Shown in pieces: positions 21,923-31,807 of a DNA stretch of 64,000 nt. Each line of letters opens with the position of its first letter. Within the stretch, counting starts at the first letter, position 1. The stretch is from Cryptomeria japonica (taxonomy: Eukaryota; Streptophyta; Pinopsida; Cupressales; Cupressaceae). Made by a program: the position numbers and the translations under genes. The notes beneath the pieces are model-generated. The model saw nothing but the letters and a program-made list of their open reading frames with translations. It searched no databases and was not told where the DNA came from. The stretch is from the NCBI RefSeq assembly GCF_030272615.1, contig NC_081407.1, positions 438,369,230 through 438,433,229 of the forward strand, in the 5' to 3' direction.

Positions 21923-24900
21923 ATGAAACCTAATTTGAATGCCCTTTTTAACGAGGACATGGGTAATTCCTCTAATCCTCTTAATGATGAAGAAGCTCTC
22001 CATGAGGTTTCTGTAGAACAACTTTCAAAATTGGATAACCAATTTGATGATTTTCGACAATGGATGTCTCAAGAATACCCCGATAGTCAAGCTCTTTCAT
22101 TAATTGAGGGTCTAAAACGTATGGTTCAAAGTGATAAGAATGGAATTGATATTTTGCGTGGTATTGCACACATTGTGGATTCGAATGTGATTCCTATGAA
22201 GAGTTGTGCCGAAACTTTAGGTTATACACAACCTCCTACTCAAGTTAATCATTCTATTCGTTTGACAACTCCTATTGCTAGTATACCTACTTTTACATCA
22301 AACATAATGACTACTTCAATACAAGACATTCCCCCTATGATCACCAGTCATGGGGGCAATCCTTCTTCTTCAATCAACCCTCTGCCTTCATTCAATCCAA
22401 CTTCTTCATTCATTCCTTCAATAAGTGTTCCTATTATATCTCCACAACTAAACATGACGCAAGGGGGCAATTCATTTAACCATTCCATTCCTCCTTGTAG
22501 TGTTCCTCCTTTCCAATCATCTCCTATGACTAACTATCATAGTGTCCCACCACCTTACTCTCAATCAATACCTTCTTTCAATAACATAATACCTCCATCA
22601 CAATCTAACACGTCTAATATGAACTCTTCGACTGAAGCGACCATTAACAATCTTGCACAAACTGTCTCTTCTTTACAGCAACAAATTGCCTCTATGAATC
22701 AATCTAAGTTTAGTGTGCCCACATTTGATGTTGTGAGCCCACTTTCTCTTGACATTGTTAGAGCTATCCCCCCTAAACATGTTGAAATCCCGCATTTGGA
22801 GCTTTATAATGGTAAGGGTGATCCTCTAACACATGTTAAGACCTTTCAAACAATATGTACCGATTTTGCTTATGACCAAAGGTTGCTTGCAAAACTGTTT
22901 ACAAGAACATTAAGAGATAAAGCCCTACAATGGTATTTCTCGTTGCCTTCTTATTCTATTTCTTCTTTCGAACAACTTGCAAATGCTTTTATTCAACAAT
23001 TTCAAAACAATATAAGCCCTAAAGTTACTTTGATTGATTTAATGCATTGTGAACAAGGTGTTAAAGAAAAAGTGATTGATTTCATTGGTAGATATAAGCA
23101 TTTGTATGCTCAAATTTCTTTTCTAGTACTTGACAACGATATTCAAAGAATCTTTATTTCTAATTTACAAAAAGATATTAGAGAAAAACTTTTGTTTTCT
23201 GAGTTTACTTCTTTCCAACAGTTTTGCGCAACTCTTCACAATTATCAACTGACTGTGAGTCAAATGGAACAAGTAAATCCTATGACTCTGAGTGATAAGG
23301 GTGATAGTAGTCAACAACCATTTGGGAAGTTTAAACCGAACAGAGAGTCCATTAAATTCAATGAAAACATCATCAACAACAATGTGAATGCAGCATCAGG
23401 TGTGCCTCCTATTTCTAAGTTTTTCAAGAAAGAAAGAAAGTTTACTCCTTTGATTGAATCATTGCATAGTATTATGAATAAGTTATTGGAACAAAATGTG
23501 CTTACTCTTCCTCCTATAAAGCAAATAGATCCTGCAAAGATTAACTCACCCTATTTTGATAACAAATCTTTTTGTCAATTTCATCGTCATCCTGGGCATG
23601 ATACTGAAAAATGTTTTTCTTTAAAGGGTAAAATTCAAGATTTGATTGATAATAATACTATCTCTATTTCTGGTGTGAATGATAAAGGCAACACATCTGT
23701 AGCTCCTCCTAACCAAAATCTTAAGATTTTTACTGATCCATTGCCTTCTCATACCTCTAATGCGATTGATACTACTGACTCCTCTGTCTCACCTGATGAT
23801 CTTGTATCTATGACTCCGAATGTGATTAACTTTGTGGAACAACAGAAAATCCCTAAAGAACCTTCCATCACATTTGATTCCAGTGAAACTATCAGGGCAC
23901 CTGATGGTCCTTTATATATAGTTGTAAAAGTCAAGAATACACTTTGCCGTGGAGTGCTTATTGATCCTTCTTGTATGGTTAATGTCATTACTGAAGAATT
24001 TCTTCTTACTTTGCAATTGAATCAAGTAATTTATGACGAAACAAATGTGGTTGTGAAATTATTTGATGCATTTTCTTCTCCTGCAATTGGTTCTATTACA
24101 TTACCTATTGAGGTCCATAACAAACCCCTTGATGTGGACTTTTCTATTATTCCATCATCTGAACAATTTCGTGTGAAGCTAGGCTATCCTTGGCTATCTT
24201 CCATGAAAGCTATTGCTTCTCCTATTCACAAGTGCTTGAAATTTCCCCATAATGGTGAAGTTGTTACTCTCAATCATAGTCTCTTTAAACCAACTGAAAG
24301 AACTTCTAGCGTTCCTATTGATTACTTTTGGCCTAAACAATTCCAATCTCTTCCTCTGCGAAGTGATCATCTTTTCAAATCTTATCAAAAGTGGAAAAAA
24401 GATATGATCCTATCTCTAAGTGAACCTAGAACACCCAAACTTGATATTCCTATCGTTCTTGAGAAGGAAGTTCTTCCTTTGAAAGATAAAACTAATGTCT
24501 TTCCTCAAGAAGATTCTCAACCCATCCCTATGAATGTGACTATGTCTATATCTAATAAACTTTCTAAAAGTAGACCTATACCTCCTCGTCATGATGGACT
24601 TGGTCTCCTTCCTAAACCAAATATTCCTCCTTTGTATGGAGCAATTCCTCCTCCTTCCTCTTATGGAGAGAAGAGACCTTCCTCTTCTCCTATTATTCAA
24701 CCTAAGAGACCACAACCTAAACACCCAAGTGATAAGGAGGAGAACATTCCTCCTCCTCAATCTTCTAATCTTCCTACTAAGACTAGACGAAATCGTTATG
24801 CACGTGAACGCCGACGAAAACGTCGTCTTAGAGCTCAGGCAGCTGCTTCTCAAAATTTGCAATCCCCAAAAACACCTTCAGCCAGTATTATTCCATTTTC

Positions 24901-25294
24901 TCCTCAGCCAAAGATTGAGCCGAAATCTCCTAAACATAAGATGTATGATGGTCTTGATCCTATGCGAGTTAAAGATCCTATTTTTATAAATCTTGATGAT
25001 GATATAAATGTTATTCATGATGAAAATGTTATGCATGACGAAAATGTTACTCCTGTTCATTCTGATAGTGAATATGAATATGTTGATGTTGATAACAATT
25101 TATCTAATGAATTTTCTAAAGCACTTATCCTAGCTCCTAGACAAGAACAACGTGGCTCGGAACATGAACATAGCCCTTGTTTGGATCTTGTGATAGCTCC
25201 ATCTGTTGTGTTGGATGTTCCTCCTCTAGCCTGTTTCCTACCTTCCCGAAATATTGATCAACAAGATCGGGGGGTAGATGACGTGCTGGACTAG
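21923..25294 (+). CDS. Element D Gag with protease-like domain (1123 aa, uninterrupted)
   Basis: The N-terminal 260 residues are helical, then Ser/Pro/Asn-rich. A retrotransposon gag domain spans about residues 290-450 (ELYNGKGDPLTHVKTFQ, DKALQWYFSLP, FEQLANAFIQQF), the capsid-like part. A compact knuckle-like motif follows near residue 555 (FCQFHRHPGHDTEKCFSLK), typical of Tat/Ogre-type Gag. Around 650-770 lies a retropepsin-like segment (GPLYIVVKVKNTLCRGVLID ... LGYPWLSSMKAIASP). The C-terminal third is Pro-rich with a strongly basic patch (KTRRNRYARERRRKRRLRA) that could bind nucleic acid. The start ATG at 21923 is the first in a long open frame. No RT or integrase follows. A host protein is unlikely because LTRs, primer site and polypurine tract frame it. 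Confidence 0.85.
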   Translation: MKPNLNALFNEDMGNSSNPLNDEEALHEVSVEQLSKLDNQFDDFRQWMSQEYPDSQALSLIEGLKRMVQSDKNGIDILRGIAHIVDSNVIPMKSCAETLGYTQPPTQVNHSIRLTTPIASIPTFTSNIMTTSIQDIPPMITSHGGNPSSSINPLPSFNPTSSFIPSISVPIISPQLNMTQGGNSFNHSIPPCSVPPFQSSPMTNYHSVPPPYSQSIPSFNNIIPPSQSNTSNMNSSTEATINNLAQTVSSLQQQIASMNQSKFSVPTFDVVSPLSLDIVRAIPPKHVEIPHLELYNGKGDPLTHVKTFQTICTDFAYDQRLLAKLFTRTLRDKALQWYFSLPSYSISSFEQLANAFIQQFQNNISPKVTLIDLMHCEQGVKEKVIDFIGRYKHLYAQISFLVLDNDIQRIFISNLQKDIREKLLFSEFTSFQQFCATLHNYQLTVSQMEQVNPMTLSDKGDSSQQPFGKFKPNRESIKFNENIINNNVNAASGVPPISKFFKKERKFTPLIESLHSIMNKLLEQNVLTLPPIKQIDPAKINSPYFDNKSFCQFHRHPGHDTEKCFSLKGKIQDLIDNNTISISGVNDKGNTSVAPPNQNLKIFTDPLPSHTSNAIDTTDSSVSPDDLVSMTPNVINFVEQQKIPKEPSITFDSSETIRAPDGPLYIVVKVKNTLCRGVLIDPSCMVNVITEEFLLTLQLNQVIYDETNVVVKLFDAFSSPAIGSITLPIEVHNKPLDVDFSIIPSSEQFRVKLGYPWLSSMKAIASPIHKCLKFPHNGEVVTLNHSLFKPTERTSSVPIDYFWPKQFQSLPLRSDHLFKSYQKWKKDMILSLSEPRTPKLDIPIVLEKEVLPLKDKTNVFPQEDSQPIPMNVTMSISNKLSKSRPIPPRHDGLGLLPKPNIPPLYGAIPPPSSYGEKRPSSSPIIQPKRPQPKHPSDKEENIPPPQSSNLPTKTRRNRYARERRRKRRLRAQAAASQNLQSPKTPSASIIPFSPQPKIEPKSPKHKMYDGLDPMRVKDPIFINLDDDINVIHDENVMHDENVTPVHSDSEYEYVDVDNNLSNEFSKALILAPRQEQRGSEHEHSPCLDLVIAPSVVLDVPPLACFLPSRNIDQQDRGVDDVLD

Positions 25295-25450
25295 TTTCAT
25301 TAGTCAATCGAATTTGGTTCTCCCTCGTGATCTTCCCTTTTACTTTGTCAATCGAATTTGTAAGATCCTTAGTCCACTGGGGGCTTGGTCTATCTTGCCT
25401 CCTTGACGTGGTGAAAGTCTTTCAATGTTGTTTCCTTGTACTTTACCGGA

Positions 25451-25472
25451 AGTATGAGCGTACGCTTATACT
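25451..25472. repeat. 22-bp palindrome next to the polypurine tract of element D
   Basis: Near-perfect palindrome with core AGCGTACGCT and outer AGTAT/ATACT; one base pair does not match. It lies seven bases before the purine tract. Confidence 0.85.
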
Positions 25473-25478
25473 CCCGCT

Positions 25479-25493
25479 AAAGTGGGGGCTAAA
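25479..25493 (+). promoter_or_regulatory. Polypurine tract of element D
   Basis: AAAGTGGGGGCTAAA directly precedes the 3' LTR start at 25494. Confidence 0.7.
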
Positions 25494-26753
25494 TGTAGCG
25501 TCCTAAAATTGTGACACTTGAAATTTCGACTGCATTTGGGTCTTCACGATGGTGATGCAACGTTAAACCTGAATGGAGACCCCGAAACCTTCTTGTGACA
25601 CCAAAAACTGCATTTTTCTGCACCTTGGCATGATCCCTCCTTGCACCCTGTTGTCCCCAGAGGTGGGACCATGGCACCCAGTGCCCTAGTCCTTCAAGAC
25701 CATGGCACCCAGCGCCTTGGTCCCCCAGGACCATGGCGCCCAGCGCCTTGGTCCCTGGCCCTATTTTGGGCCCGGTCTCTTTTGGGCATCGGGTCTTTAA
25801 GTTTGCAATTTGGGAAATATTGTTTCCTGGTCGGCCTAAGGTCAGAAAAATAAGTCTATCAACCCTAATTGACAAGTATATAAACTACATTTCCTCTCTC
25901 AAAAAGGGAGGAGGACACATATGTGCAAAGACGCGGAAGCAATATTCAAACATTCAAACATTCAAGCATTCAAGTATTCCTTCAAACAATTGAGCATTCT
26001 AAGTCTCCATTCAAGGCTAGGTGTTGCATTCAAGACAAGGGTTCAACCATTGAAGAGGAGATCACATACAACACACAACATACTACATACATTACACCTT
26101 CGCATGTAAGAATACAAACATTCTTACAACAAGGTATCAATACTTGTTTACATTACAAACATTTACATTTACAACATTCTCATTTCTTGGTTAATTCCAA
26201 AACCGGGGTTTGACCTAAAGGCAAACCCCTCATCCCTAATCCCCCAATCATCCTCTCTTTTCTATGTGTAGGTTGCAGGTATGCGGCTGTAATTGAAGAT
26301 CTGGAATCCTTGTGCAGAGACGATCAGATCCCCCTTCGTTTTGCGGATTTTTTGGAGGACCGTCTGCACGCCGGGCGCCATCGTCCTGCCAAATTTCACT
26401 CAAATTTGCAGAACAACACCGTCTCGACATTTTACTGCTAATTCTAGGTCCACAGCTTCATCCCATATCCCTATCTCTGTTTATAAGCGAATATTTCCTA
26501 CTTTACATGCATTCCTAGTTCAATCTTTCTATCTACATTCTTTACAAAAGAGGGTATCTTTGATGTCTTAACCCTTGAAACTCATTTAGAATCCAATCTT
26601 GCATTGTGTGGGATTGCATCTTGTGGGTTTCAACCTCTCTTTTGAATGTAAATTCCCTCCTAAGTGAAAACCATCAACCCTAGTGACCTCCCTTCTCTCC
26701 CCTCGGAGTTGGGGAGGGGAGAACAACTAGGGTTCGATTTTTTCCGCTTTACA
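25494..26753 (+). repeat. Element D 3' LTR
   Basis: Pairs with 19464-20647 but is 76 bp longer, mainly because of two extra 31-bp units at 25667-25759. Fourth GC-rich box at 26358-26387. Confidence 0.9.
25667..25759. repeat. 31-bp unit repeated three times in the 3' LTR of D
   Basis: Units start at 25667, 25698 and 25729 with GACCATGGC, exact period 31. The 5' LTR has a single unit at 19637-19667. Confidence 0.95.
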
Positions 26754-28546
26754 ATACTATTGTGGGTATTTTAGACTCTCTTCCATGTGGATTGGCCATG
26801 GATGATTGAGATATTTTTTATGTTGTTTTGGACCAACAAGTGAGTAGGCCTTGTTGTGATATTATTCTTTATTTGATGGCAGCATTTGATGGCTTGAAAT
26901 GCCTTTGTTATTGCTATCCAAGAGGCTCATTTTTTTGTATTGATGTTGTATATGTTGTTGTAGCCCTATTCATTTTGTAAGGGTATATATGAAAATTGTT
27001 AGCTACTTTGAGTATTATTTTCATGTAATTATGTTGGTAGAGCCTCTTGTGATTTATTGTTGGGCCATGTTAGGAGGAGTGTGCTTCCTTGTGATGACCG
27101 GGGTCACAAGACCTAGGCTTGCATGAGGTTCCTTGTAAGGATGCATGAAGTCTAGACCACCAGGGCACATTGGAGTTTTCTGTGATTTGTAAATAAGTGA
27201 TAACCTAATAATTGATGGGTTGGGTAGTTAGATTAATTAATAAGATGATAAATTGATTTGTGCCTCATGACTTAGTCCTAGGGAGGATGTTTTAGGATAA
27301 GCATGAGAAGGCCATGAAGATGGTAAGCTAATCTCCCTTAGTCTCTCATAGGTTGAGATGGCTCCACATGTCCATCAGGCTAGTGCCTTGTGTTATTATG
27401 TTATTATGTTATGAGGATGACATGTGATGACACTCCATTCCTACATGTGTTTCCCCTTTATGATTTATGATTATGCTTATGCTTATTGGATGCATTTATG
27501 TCTTGATGATTTTATGCCTCTGGGAGTTCATTCTTATTGTATGTGTGAGTTCTTGCTTGAGAGTCCTTGTGTGGTTAGTCTCCTTGGTTATAGGTGCCAG
27601 CTTAGGTTTAGAGTATGTGTTTGGACCTTGTGTCATCTCCTAGGATGGGGGGTGGTTCCTTTGGTTCCACATGGTCAGGAGGTTGGTGCTTTTTAGCCAT
27701 TGGGATGTTCTCTTGGATTCTTCTTGCATGGATGCGGATTCTTCTTCATGATGTACTATGGATGTACCTTGTAGTAGATTTATGTAATGAATAAGATGGA
27801 ATGTATGAGATGTAACATTCTTTTATATAGTAGATGGATTCTTGTAGTAGAAAGAGCTATGCTTATGATGTATTTAATGTACTTATATTTGTAAGATGAA
27901 TTGTAATTGGAAATTGGAATTTAGAGATATTATATTTGTACTATTGTAGAGATGTGATTTTATGAATCATGGAAATAAAGTGAATTATAGTTGGAATAGA
28001 ATGGAATTGCATTATGGATTAGATGTATTATTTCATGCAATGTTTAGATGCTAGTTAGAATGTTAAATAATCTTGAAAATGGAGTATTCGTGGATTAATA
28101 AGTGAATATGTTAGAAGAGGTTAATTGGATCTAGTAAATAGAAATGATTCACATAGATGCATTGGTAGAAAGGAAATTATGCATATCATGAGGAATAAGT
28201 AATGTTGTAGGTTTCATATCTCATTGTTAAAGAATTAGAATATAATGCATTAATGAAGGTGAAATATACCTATCGTGTGTGTAGTATGTTATTGTGGAAA
28301 TGAATTAAGTAATGATGTTAAAGTACCCTAGAGAAAGATTATTGATGTTGTGTTATTTTCGCTTGTGTTAATTTATGAAATGAACAATGATGTATGTTCA
28401 TATTGGTTATTTGGTTAATAAATGTAAATAGATGGAGATGTATTATGTTGCGTTAGTTGTTATTAGATGTTAATTAAGAAAAAAATTATCTCCATTTGTA
28501 TATTATTGTTTAGTTTTTTTAGGGTATTTTGGCGGGCATTACAACT

Positions 28547-28559
28547 TGGTATCAGAGCC
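28547..28559 (+). promoter_or_regulatory. Primer binding site of element E (initiator tRNA-Met)
   Basis: TGGTATCAGAGCC lies four bases after the LTR end TTACA. Confidence 0.85.
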
Positions 28560-28717
28560 AAGTTCAACAGTGGGTACTCTGGTTTCGATTGAGCCCATTG
28601 TGAATTTAGCATTTGGCATGGGGTAACCCAATGGTTTTATCCCTGCTATTTATTTTTCCTTGTTATAGTTCCCTTAGATGTTTATCTTATAGTTTCCTTT
28701 GCATTTTCTTAGATAAA

Positions 28718-29910
28718 ATGCCTGTTAGGGGTAGAGATCCTCATCATGCTGGTCGCATGGGTACTCATAGGAACCCTCGTCCTGAGGTTTCTGAAGAGTC
28801 ACACCATGAGGAACAGGAGTAGGAGCAGCCTAGAGATGATCTAATTCCATAGTTGGTGAACATGCTTCAGGAGCTTCTTAGTTGCCTAGGACCGAGATAG
28901 GAGGAGACGTAGCAGGAGGGATATCGTCATTCGGAGCATCGGGAGAGAGAGCATTCACATTCTCCTAGGAGAAGAATTGAGGTGGATCAGGATGCGTTTG
29001 TAGCTAGTCACATCAGAGATTTGAATAGGACTCATCCTCCTACTTTTGATGGCTTAGGCAGTGGCATAGAGGTAGAGACATGGTTATTGGACTTAGGTAG
29101 GTGTTTTGCTATTCACCAGTGTAGCAGTAACACCAAGGCAAGATGTGCGATTTTGCATCTTCATGATTTTGCGATGAGATGGTGGCACATGGAAGAATAG
29201 AAGTTGCATCTGGACATAGCAACGATATCATGGGAGTTATTCTTCGAGTGGTTTCATGCTAGATTTATTTCAGATCATTGGAGGCAGAGGAAGGCCAATG
29301 AGTTCCATGATTTGAGACAGTAGAGGATGATTGTGGAGCAGCATGAGCGTAGATTCTTTGAGCTTAGACAATATGCAGGATATGCAAATGATGAGCCGAT
29401 GTTGATTCAACACTTTGTGAGAGGTCTTAATGATCGTATTGGTGGAGAGGTTCGGATGTATAGACCTAAGACCTTAGAGGCAATTGTGGAGAAGGCGAGA
29501 CTAGTAGAGGAGAATCTTTCATTAGCATCGGGAGGAGCAATTGGAGTACAGATAGTTAGTGCACCTATTATAGGATCTACAGTGAGAGGACCACAACAAC
29601 AGTCTGTAGGGTATGCTAGGAGCCATCCTTCTACTTTTCGTAGTGGTTAGGGGTTTAAGAAGAGGTTTTCTCAGGGATAGAGCTTTGCTCGAGGTGCCAG
29701 ATTTCAGGTTGATAGGAGTGACAATCGTCAGCGTGATAGGAGACCTACTCCTTCTCAGCAAGCGCATAGTTTGTAGCCAGCTTCCAGTACAGGCAGTGTT
29801 CAAAAGTCAAGTACAACACTAGGTAGCAGAGTGTTCATCAGGAGAGATTGCTTTCCATGTGGACATCTAGGTCACATTGTCATTCATTGTCCTCAGCGTA
29901 CTTCTTAGAT
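28718..29910 (+). pseudogene. Element E gag region
   Basis: Starts MPVRGRDPHHAGRMG. A capsid-like gag domain (about 29020-29520: HPPTFDGLGSGIEVETWL, RFFELRQYAGYANDEPML, QHFVRGLNDRIGGEVRMY) is followed by a basic linker and one CCHC zinc knuckle, CFPCGHLGHIVIHC (about 29851). Gag would form the particle and bind the RNA. Broken. Confidence 0.75.
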
Positions 29911-29934
29911 GTCAGGGTAGTAGAAGCCAACTAC

Positions 29935-30370
29935 TTCTGAGCCTACAGTTTTTGCGGCAGTTGATAACTGTCAGGCTAAGCATCAAGCCACCATTGTAGA
30001 GACATCAGGTGTGATAGGTGGTATCTCTTGTTTAGTGTTATTTGATTCTGGAGCGTCAGACTCTTTTATTTCTCCTTTTCTAGTAGAGTGATGCAGGCTT
30101 GCTATGGCAAAGCAGGACGATAGGTGGTAGGTAGAGTTAGCTACGGGGTCCAAAGTGGTAGTGGATTCCCTTGTGCTCAATTGTCCTTTAGTTTTAGGAG
30201 ATTGCCGGACTTATGTGGACCTTCATGTTATGTCTTTGGGATCTTATGATGTGGTTCTTGGTATGGATTGTCTTGGAACTCACCAAGTATAGATAGATTG
30301 TAGAGGTAAGAGAGTGCAGTGGATGGATGATAGTGGGAAGAGTGTGGAGATTTTAGGTATTCAGAGACCT
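29935..30370 (+). pseudogene. Element E aspartic protease region
   Basis: The motif LFDSGASDSFIS (about 30040) is the active-site loop of retropepsins, and VVLGMDCLG (about 30255) is the usual second conserved block. It would cut the polyprotein. Broken. Confidence 0.7.
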
Positions 30371-30479
30371 ATCTCTCTTTGCATGATTTCTGCTATGCAG
30401 ATGAAGAGGTGTGCACGTAAGGGTTACCAGTTGTTTGCAGTTAGAGTGAAGTATGTGGATGAGGGAGTTAGCTCAGAGG

Positions 30480-31460
30480 ATTTATTGTAGTAGCATCCCA
30501 TTCTTCAAGAGTGTGCAGATGTTTTTCCTAGTGAGATTCCAGATATGCCCCCTCGGTGAGATATAAATTTCAAGATTGATTTGATGCCATGAGCTGAGCC
30601 TATTTCTAAAGCTCTCTATTGGATGACCACACATGAGTTGAATGAGTTGAGGGTTTAGTTGGAGGAGTTGTTGGCGAAGGGGTTTATTCATCCAAGTTTG
30701 TCTCCTTGGGGTGCACCTGTGCTATTTCTGAAGAAGAAGGATGGATCTCTTCGATTATGCATTGATTACAGACAGCTTAATAAGGCGATGGTGAAGAACC
30801 AATATCCCTTGCCTCGGATAGATGATTTATTGGACCAGATTAAGGATGCTTAAATCTTCTCTAAGATTGACCTTAAGTCTAGGTATCACCAGTTGAGGAT
30901 TCAGGAGGTGGACATTCATCGCACAACTTTTTGCACTAGATATGGTCATTATGAGTTCATAGTATTACCTTTTGGTCTCATGAATGCACCTTCAGTTTTC
31001 ATGAGCTTGATGAATGGTGTATTCAGGTTGTATTTGGACATATTTGTATTAGTATTTCTGGATGATATTTTGATTTATTCGAGATCGGTTGAGGAGCATG
31101 AGGATCAAGTGAGGCAGGTTTTCCAATGTCCTAGGGAGAATCAACTATACGCCAATTTGGCGAAGTGTGATTTCTTCCAGATAGAGGTGAGATATCTTGG
31201 CCATGTGATTTCTGGAGAGGGTACTGCAGTTGATCCCTCAAAGATTCAGGTGATTGTCGATTGGCCAGCACCCACTAATGTGGGAGAGGTAAGTGGTTTC
31301 ATGGGTTTAGCAAGATATTATCGCAGATATGTTCAAGATTTCTCCAGGATAGCTCATCCTATCACTTCTCTTCAGAGAAAAGGGAAGAAGTTTGTTTGGA
31401 CAGAACAATGCAAGATAGCATTTCAGATCCTTAAGGAGTGTTTGACCAGTGCACCTATTT
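30480..31460 (+). pseudogene. Element E reverse transcriptase region
   Basis: Blocks in order: [85 protein letters not shown] (catalytic xxDD box, about 31050), YLGHVISGEG, GLARYYRRYVQDFS. This is the classic Ty3/gypsy order. Broken, with few lesions in this part. Confidence 0.8.
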
Positions 31461-31469
31461 TAGCAGTAC

Positions 31470-31806
31470 CAGATCCTTTGGGAAATTTTGTGGTGTGCAT
31501 GGATGCTTCTTTGGAGGGTCTAGGAGCAGTATTGGTGCAGGATGGTCGTGTGATTGCATGTGAGTCACGTAAACTTAAGAATCATGAGCAGAATTATTCC
31601 ACCCATGCTCTTGAGTTAGCAGCAGTGGTGCATGCTTTGGTTAGATGGAGGCACTTCCTTCTTGGACATAGATTCAAGTTGTATAGTGATCACCGCAATT
31701 TGCAGTATATCTTCATGCAGCCGAATTTGAATGCTAGGCAGAGATGTTGGATTGAGTTCTCGTGCGAGGATGAATTTGAGGTGAGATATATTCAGGGTAA
31801 GTAGAA
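31470..31806 (+). pseudogene. Element E RNase H region
   Basis: VVCMDASLEGLGAVLVQ, NYSTHALELAAVVHALVRWR and LYSDHRNLQYIF give the acidic residues of a Ty3/gypsy RNase H directly after the RT. Confidence 0.75.
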
Positions 31807-31807
31807 T

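Larger units (their letters stand above)
19464..26753 (+). mobile_element. Element D: gag-only Ty3/gypsy-type LTR retrotransposon (TR-GAG/LARD-like), looks whole
   Basis: The 5' LTR (19464-20647) and 3' LTR (25494-26753) have TG...CA ends and are flanked by the perfect 5-bp duplication ATACT (19459-19463 and 26754-26758). A primer site follows the 5' LTR and a polypurine tract precedes the 3' LTR. Between them lie a 1.27-kb leader and one uninterrupted ORF of 1123 codons with gag and protease-like parts. There is no RT, RNase H or integrase, so movement would need enzymes from elsewhere. LTRs differ by roughly 3% outside indels. It is inserted in the LTR of E. Non-autonomous elements with LTRs and only a gag frame are known in plants as TR-GAG. 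Confidence 0.85.
10327..28543 (+). repeat. Element E 5' LTR, in three pieces (10327-12237, 18939-19463, 26759-28543)
   Basis: Starts TGTAGTGTCC and ends GGGCATTACA right before the primer site at 28547. Without the two inserted elements the pieces add up to about 4.2 kb, long for an LTR. No second LTR survives to confirm the length. It holds an array of 20-bp units (19058-19300) and no open frame that I would call a gene. Confidence 0.6.

Noticed and set aside
24416-24862. Antisense Arg-rich ORF opposite the Gag frame of D
   Set aside because: Shadow of the Gag frame; composition reflects the reverse complement of Pro/Ser/Lys codons.
21923-25294. 1123-codon ORF as a host structural gene
   Set aside because: It lies between two LTRs with primer site, purine tract and matching target duplication, and has a retroelement gag domain.
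9314-28559. tRNA-Met gene fragments at TGGTATCAGAGC
   Set aside because: Only the 12-13-base primer complement is present, directly after LTR ends; no cloverleaf.
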